DNA of 64,000 bases from Pelomonas sp047654805 (GTDB lineage Bacteria > Pseudomonadota > Gammaproteobacteria > Burkholderiales > Burkholderiaceae_C). The notes below the pieces were generated by a model. It had not been told where the DNA came from and did not search any database. It was given only the letters and a program-made list of their open reading frames with translations. The translations under genes were made by a program, and so were the position numbers. The stretch is from positions 1,054,001 to 1,118,000 of the forward strand of contig NZ_JASGIV010000001.1 of NCBI RefSeq assembly GCF_047654805.1, written 5' to 3'. The first letter of the stretch is position 1. Every line of letters begins with the position of its first letter. Positions 59,677-64,000 of this stretch are shown here, piece by piece.

Positions 59677-60156
59677 ATGAGCACGCAGCAAGCCCGACTC
59701 GATTACGCCCAGCAATCCCCCCAGCTCTTCAAGAAGTACCTGGACTTCAGCATGGCCATCAAGATGGACGAGGCTCTGGCCCTGCTGGTGGACATACGCG
59801 CCTCGCAGCTCAACGGCTGCGCGTTCTGCCTGGACATGCACGTCAAGCAGGCGCGGATGCACGGCGAGCGAGAGCTGCGGCTGCACCATGTGGCGATCTG
59901 GCGCGAGTCCCAGCTCTTCACGCCCCGCGAGCGCACGGCACTTGCATGGACCGAGGCGCTGACGTGCATCGCGCCCGAGGGTGTGTCCGACGCGCTGTAC
60001 GCCGAGGCGAGCGAGCAGTTCTCGCAAGAGGAACTGGCCACGTTGACCTGGCGCGTTGCGGCCATCAACGGCTGGAACCGCATGAACGTGGCCGTCCGCA
60101 ACCCGCCCGGTTCCAAGGACAAGATGTTCGGCCTCGACAAGGCGGGCCTGGCCTGA
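59677..60156 (+). CDS. Carboxymuconolactone decarboxylase (AhpD-like) family protein, ECF41 target
   Basis: A 159-residue CMD/AhpD-fold protein. It contains the redox motif CAFCLDMHVKQA, the CxxC plus His of peroxidase-type AhpD proteins, preceded by LLVDIRASQLNG. AAGGA precedes the ATG. Its own ECF41 promoter and the adjacent sigma gene define it as the target; peroxide or other redox stress is a plausible trigger, but the substrate is unknown. Confidence 0.92.
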   Translation: MSTQQARLDYAQQSPQLFKKYLDFSMAIKMDEALALLVDIRASQLNGCAFCLDMHVKQARMHGERELRLHHVAIWRESQLFTPRERTALAWTEALTCIAPEGVSDALYAEASEQFSQEELATLTWRVAAINGWNRMNVAVRNPPGSKDKMFGLDKAGLA

Positions 60157-60210
60157 GGCGCAGGGCAGGGGGCTGGCCTATGCTGGCTGGTCCCCACGAC
60201 CTTGCAAGCC

Positions 60211-61455
60211 ATGAAGACCTCTGCCTTTGCCGCCTGCCTGCTGCTCGCCTTGCTGGAGGTCGCGCCGCCGGTGTCGGCCCAGCCGCCGGCCGATCCTGTC
60301 GCGGCCCTCGTCGATCACCTGGACCTCGAGAGATACAAGGCCACCATCAAGGGCCTGACCCAGTTCGGCGACCGCCGACAAGGCACCGCGCGCAACCGGG
60401 CCGCGCTGGACTGGATAGAGGCGCAGTTGAAGAGCTATGGCTGCACGAACACCGAGCGGCTGCGCTATGACTTCACCGAGCCCAACAAGCGCGGCCCCGT
60501 GCAGCTTCAACCCGTGCGCGCGGGTGGCCCCGCGGCACAGGGCGGGGGCACCCTGTTCGGCAAGCGTGCGCCCATAGGCGTGAACACCGACCCCATGGCC
60601 CAGCCGGATGAGAGGCTGCGCGCGCTGAACGCGGAACAGACGCCGCTTGGCACCTCGCCGCGTGAGAGCGTCTACTGCACCAAGGTCGGCGCCACGAGGC
60701 CGGATGAGATGTACATCGTCTCGGCCCACATGGACGGCATAGGCTTCGGCGAGGCAGCCAACGACGATGGTTCGGGCACGGCCCTGGTCATGGAGCTGGC
60801 GCGCATCTTCAGCCTGCCCGCAGTCGCGACGGAGCGCTCCATCCGCTTCATCCTCTGGAACAACGAGGAGACCGGGCTGAACGGTGCCCACGCCTACGTG
60901 GCCCAGCGCAAGGACCTTCAGGGCATCGAGTCGCCCAAGGGTTCGGGCCGCTACCCCGAGCCAAGGTGGCTGGGCATGATCCAGCACGACATGCTGCTTT
61001 TCGACCACGGCATGCCCGTGCCCAAGCTGGACGCTGCTGGCAAGGCGGTGCTGGACGCACGCGGCCAGCCGGTTTACACCGCGCCCAAGGAGCAGCGGGC
61101 CGAGGCCGACGTGAACGTCGAGTTCCAGGTGAACGCCAAGTTCGCGGAAGGGGCAGCAAAGCTCGCCTGGCATCTGCGGGCGGCCAACGAGAAGTACGCG
61201 ACCGACTACCCAGTGGCCGTCGGCAACCGCATGACCAACACGGACTCGACGCCCTTCATGGACGTCGTGCCGGCCATCTCCGTGCGCGAGAACGAGCGTG
61301 GCATGCAGATCGGTGCGGGCTGGAACCCACACTGGCACCAGCCCACCGACCTGTACTCGACCTATTCGGACAAGGACTTCTTGCTCGGCCTGAACGCTGC
61401 GCAGACGACGCTGGCGGCAGTCGCGCAGCTCACGGGCGCGAGCATCAAGCCCTGA
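60211..61455 (+). CDS. Secreted M28 zinc aminopeptidase
   Basis: A 414-residue exported peptidase (signal peptide about 1-23, VSA-QP). Zinc and catalytic residues: SAHMDGIG (His), NDDGSGTA (Asp), LWNNEETGLNG (catalytic and zinc Glu), MIQHDMLL (Asp) and WHQPTDLYST (His). I chose ATG 60211; an in-frame TTG at 60202 is less likely. M28 enzymes remove N-terminal residues or dipeptides. Together with the S46 peptidase and the peptide-binding protein it hints at a peptide-scavenging lifestyle. Confidence 0.92.
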   Translation: MKTSAFAACLLLALLEVAPPVSAQPPADPVAALVDHLDLERYKATIKGLTQFGDRRQGTARNRAALDWIEAQLKSYGCTNTERLRYDFTEPNKRGPVQLQPVRAGGPAAQGGGTLFGKRAPIGVNTDPMAQPDERLRALNAEQTPLGTSPRESVYCTKVGATRPDEMYIVSAHMDGIGFGEAANDDGSGTALVMELARIFSLPAVATERSIRFILWNNEETGLNGAHAYVAQRKDLQGIESPKGSGRYPEPRWLGMIQHDMLLFDHGMPVPKLDAAGKAVLDARGQPVYTAPKEQRAEADVNVEFQVNAKFAEGAAKLAWHLRAANEKYATDYPVAVGNRMTNTDSTPFMDVVPAISVRENERGMQIGAGWNPHWHQPTDLYSTYSDKDFLLGLNAAQTTLAAVAQLTGASIKP

Positions 61456-61469
61456 GATCGCGACGCATT

Positions 61470-61503
61470 CCCGCCCGCATCTGCGGGGATGTGTTTTTGT
61501 TTC
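61470..61503 (+). terminator. Probable terminator after the M28 peptidase
   Basis: CCCGC at 61470-61474 pairs with GCGGG at 61483-61487 around an 8-base loop, followed a few bases later by TTTTTGTTT at 61494-61502. Stem is short. Confidence 0.5.
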
Positions 61504-61639
61504 AAATGGATACAGTTCTGTCCATCGCGCGGCGGCCAACGGCCAGCACGTGCGGGGCATAGATGTCGCGGAACCCGTCAAGTTCCAAGCGCACGCAGGA
61601 GGAGCAAGGCCGGCGGACCCGAATCCGCCGCCGCTCGAG

Positions 61640-61670
61640 GGCCCGCCGTCAATGGCGGGCCTATTTCATT
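61640..61670 (+). promoter_or_regulatory. Terminator-like leader hairpin before the ThDP enzyme gene
   Basis: GGCCCGCC (61640-61647) pairs perfectly with GGCGGGCC (61654-61661), loop GTCAAT, followed by TATTTCATT. It lies 44 bases before the gene, so it could be a terminator of a short upstream RNA or an attenuator; no leader peptide with a telling codon run is visible. The whole 258-base gap 61456-61713 holds no gene. Confidence 0.4.
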
Positions 61671-61713
61671 CCCTGCCGTGCGGACATCCGGTGCCAGGCG
61701 CTGTGGCAGCGCC

Positions 61714-63573
61714 ATGCCTCGTCCGTTGCGGCGCCTGTCTGTTCGCAACGTGGATTCCAAGACTGCTCTCGCCTTCGCCCCCGACCTGACGCCCGAACCC
61801 GCCCGCGATGCGGCCGACCTGCTGGTCGACGCCCTCGCTGCGCTGGGCGTCGAATATGTCTTCGGTGTACCCGGTGGCGCCATCGAGCCGCTGTACAACG
61901 CGCTGGCGCGCGGTGCCCGGCGCGGCGGCCCCCAGGCCATCGTGGCTCGCAACGAGCAGGGGGCGGCCTACATGGCCGACGGCTATGCACGCGAGACCGG
62001 CAGGTTGGGCGTGTGCATCGCCACCTCGGGCCCTGGCGCCACCAACCTGATCACCGGCGTGGCCTGCGCCTACGACAACAACGTTCCCATGCTGGTCATC
62101 ACCGGCCAGCCGCCCATCAAGAACTTCGGCAAGGGCGCGCTGCAGGAGTCCAGCTGTACAGGCATCAACACGGTGGCGATGTTTCGTCCCTGCACGCGCT
62201 ACAACTCGCTGGTCTCGCACGCCGACCAGCTGCCCACCAAGCTCTTCAATGCGCTGATGCAGGCGCAGCGCGCGCCCAGCGGCCCCAGCCACCTGTCCAT
62301 CCCGGTGGACATCCTGCGCCAGCCCCTGCCCGACGATGTGGAATTGCCCGACTTCGCCGGCTTGCTGCGGCGCGCACCGATGCTTGTGGACCTGCCGGCC
62401 TCACGTGAGCTGGCGCGGCTGCTGTTCTCGGCCCGCGAACCGGTCTGGCTGATCGGCGACGGCTGCGGCGACGCCGTCGACGAGTTGATGCAGCTGGTGC
62501 AACTTACCGATGGCTGCTTCATCACGACACCAGACGGCAAGGGCCTCGTCAACCCGCGCCACCCGCGCTATCGCGGCGTGTTCGGCTTCGGCGGCCATGC
62601 CAGTGCGGCGGCGTTGCTGCAGGACGAGCCTGATCTCATCGTTGCGCTGGGCACGGGCTTTGGCGAGTTCAACAGCGGTGGCTGGTCCACGGCCCTGCTG
62701 AACGGCCGCCTCGTCCACGTGGACGACAGTGACGAGAACTTGATGCGCTCCCCGATGGCGCGGCTGCATGTGCGTGGCCACATCAAGTCGGTCTGCGACC
62801 AGTTGATCGCGCTGCTGGCTTCGTCGGAGCATGGACGGGACGCGCAGCTGTTGCCCTTCCTGCACCCCCAGGTGGCCCGCCAAGCCTACGAGGCCATGGT
62901 CGACAGTCCGCGAGCGCTGCGCGGCGACAGCTCGCCCGTGAAGCCGCAGCGCCTGGTGGCCACGCTAGGCGAACGCTGTCCGCCGCAGACGCGCTTCGTC
63001 GCTGACGCCGGCAACAGCGCCGCCTGGGCCGTGCACTACCTCGCGCCGCAGGATCGGCGTGCCGACCGCGTGGCCGGCCACGCGCCGGGTGGCCGGGAGA
63101 GACGCGGGCGCCACCCCAGCTGGCTGCGCGTGACCATGGATTTCGCCCCCATGGGCTGGGCCATAGGCTCGGCGGTGGGCATTGCGATGGCGAACCGTCG
63201 CTGCCCGGTCGTCTGCCTGACGGGCGACGGCAGCTATCTGATGAACGGCCAGGAGATCACCGTGGCCGCCGAGTTGGGGCTGCCTGTGCTCTACGTGGTG
63301 CTGAACGACGGTGCGCTGGGCATGGTCAAGCATGGGCAGCGCCTCGCCGGCGCCGAGCCCATTGGCTTCCAGTTGCCCAAGGTCGACTTCGCCGCGATGG
63401 CGGCTGCCATGGGCATTCCCGGGCATGTGGTGCGCTCGTCGCAAGACCTGGACGCGCTGGACTTTCATGCGTTGCTGTCGCGCCGCGGGCCCACGCTGCT
63501 GGACGTGCGCATCGACGGCGAGGAAGTGCCGCCCATGAACCTGCGCATGAAGACGCTGGGGACGGCGCGATGA
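61714..63573 (+). CDS. Acetolactate-synthase-like thiamine-diphosphate enzyme
   Basis: A 619-residue ThDP-dependent enzyme. PYR domain: GVPGGAIEPLY and the catalytic Glu in VARNEQGAAYMADGYAR, then TSGPGATNLITGVA; central domain (about 205-345); PP domain with the GDGS...LNDG cofactor motif (GDGSYLMNGQEITVAAELG; YVVLNDGALGMVKHGQ). It resembles acetolactate synthase and related decarboxylases but the substrate is not certain. An Arg/Gly-rich insert (about residues 440-470) is unusual. Start ATG 61714 is provisional; GTG 61750 is possible. It overlaps the next gene by four bases (ATGA). Confidence 0.85.
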   Translation: MPRPLRRLSVRNVDSKTALAFAPDLTPEPARDAADLLVDALAALGVEYVFGVPGGAIEPLYNALARGARRGGPQAIVARNEQGAAYMADGYARETGRLGVCIATSGPGATNLITGVACAYDNNVPMLVITGQPPIKNFGKGALQESSCTGINTVAMFRPCTRYNSLVSHADQLPTKLFNALMQAQRAPSGPSHLSIPVDILRQPLPDDVELPDFAGLLRRAPMLVDLPASRELARLLFSAREPVWLIGDGCGDAVDELMQLVQLTDGCFITTPDGKGLVNPRHPRYRGVFGFGGHASAAALLQDEPDLIVALGTGFGEFNSGGWSTALLNGRLVHVDDSDENLMRSPMARLHVRGHIKSVCDQLIALLASSEHGRDAQLLPFLHPQVARQAYEAMVDSPRALRGDSSPVKPQRLVATLGERCPPQTRFVADAGNSAAWAVHYLAPQDRRADRVAGHAPGGRERRGRHPSWLRVTMDFAPMGWAIGSAVGIAMANRRCPVVCLTGDGSYLMNGQEITVAAELGLPVLYVVLNDGALGMVKHGQRLAGAEPIGFQLPKVDFAAMAAAMGIPGHVVRSSQDLDALDFHALLSRRGPTLLDVRIDGEEVPPMNLRMKTLGTAR

Positions 63574-64000
63574 CGGTCGAGGCGACGCGATCTCGAGAGC
63601 GCGTGCGAACGAGGATCTGGCACGAGGAGGCCGAGCCCGACAACGACTTCGCCACGCGCAGCGCGCTGTGCCACGGCTACGACGTCTATGGTGACCTGCT
63701 GGGCCGGGCGCGCTGGGCCGAGATGCTGTTCCTGCTGCTGCGGGGCGAGGCGCCGAGCGCGGGCCAGGCCCGCCTGCTGGAGATGCTGGCCGTCGCGCTG
63801 GCCAATCCCGGGCCACGCGATGCAGCCGTGCACGCGGCGATGTGCGCGGGCGTTGGCGGCTCGACGTCGGCTGCAGCGCTGATCGCGGCGCTGTCGGTGG
63901 GAGCCGGCGCATCGGGAGGGGCGCGAGAGGTCTGGGCCGCGATGCGGTTGTTCCAGTCCTGTGGCCGCAGCTCCTCAGCCTGGGAGCATGCGCTAGCCGA
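63570..64000 (+). CDS. Citrate-synthase-like / citryl-CoA lyase family protein (runs off the right edge)
   Basis: First 143 residues of a protein of the citrate synthase fold. RIWHEEAEPDNDFATRS, GYDVYGDLLG, AEMLFLLLRGEAPS and VALANPGPRDAAVHAAMCAG with GVGGSTSAAA match annotated citryl-CoA-lyase-type members that lack the full citrate synthase signature. The start overlaps the ThDP enzyme stop, so both are probably one functional unit. The active-site part lies outside the window. Confidence 0.75.
   Translation, partial: MTVEATRSRERVRTRIWHEEAEPDNDFATRSALCHGYDVYGDLLGRARWAEMLFLLLRGEAPSAGQARLLEMLAVALANPGPRDAAVHAAMCAGVGGSTSAAALIAALSVGAGASGGAREVWAAMRLFQSCGRSSSAWEHALA

Noticed and set aside
61512..61521. 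ACAGTTCTGT, resembling LexA half-sites
   Set aside because: Half-sites are in the wrong order and spacing for CTGT-N8-ACAG.

Overview
The window looks like a chromosomal segment of a high-GC betaproteobacterium of the order Burkholderiales, probably near Roseateles, Mitsuaria, Rubrivivax or Leptothrix. This is an inference from gene order (gmk-rpoZ-spoT; hemH-hslR-grpE-dnaK-dnaJ; dnaG-rpoD; dnaX-ybaB-recR; gloB//methyltransferase-rnhA), from a 748-residue RpoD with a long Lys/Ala/Pro-rich N-terminus, and from an H-NS family protein of the Burkholderiales type. Coding density is high. I see no prophage, insertion sequence, integron, CRISPR array, tRNA or rRNA.

Layout. 1-484: start of a TonB-dependent receptor. 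739-4032 (minus): gmk, rpoZ, spoT. 4154-5295 (plus): a radical SAM protein of the SplB/PA0069 type behind a perfect LexA box. 5313-6980 (minus): lipid A phosphoethanolamine transferase. 7116-13472 (minus): cyclase/FHA protein, hemH, hslR, then grpE-dnaK-dnaJ behind a sigma32 promoter. 13531-21186 (minus): a membrane GGDEF/EAL protein, dnaG and rpoD. 21461-23772 (minus): H-NS, YggX, ArgA. 23857-28132 (plus): VOC protein and HrpA. 28266-32530 (plus): a pseudokinase-HDOD gene and a kinase-HDOD-GAF gene. 32740-34528 (plus): two DUF4398 lipoproteins, one with an OmpA domain, and a small secreted protein. 34715-36888 (plus): a compact three-gene operon of unknown function. 36935-37040 (minus): the 4.5S SRP RNA. 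37050-38713 (minus): SirB2-like and AIR-synthase-like genes. 38759-42143 (plus): dnaX, ybaB, recR, MAPEG. 42159-44553 (minus): gloB and a frameshifted MltD-type transglycosylase. 44580-50020 (plus): methyltransferase, rnhA, amidohydrolase, orphan substrate-binding protein, dcd. 50042-58596: GFA protein, S46 peptidase, YceI, an L,D-transpeptidase-like lipoprotein, and an ABC ATPase/permease pair. 58620-60156 (plus): an ECF41-type sigma factor and its CMD/AhpD partner gene, each behind a perfect ECF41 promoter. 60211-64000 (plus): an M28 peptidase, a ThDP enzyme and the start of a citrate-synthase-like gene.

Regulation is unusually readable here. There are sequence-level matches for LexA, sigma32, ECF41 and sigma70 promoters and several clear intrinsic terminators. 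The most promising unexplained items are the three-gene operon at 34715-36888, the SOS-controlled radical SAM protein with a possible sliding-clamp motif, the kinase/pseudokinase-HDOD pair, and the poly-C frameshift separating the lipoprotein signal from the transglycosylase domain at 43668-43681.

All calls come from reading the sequence and protein motifs. No database search or structure prediction was run.
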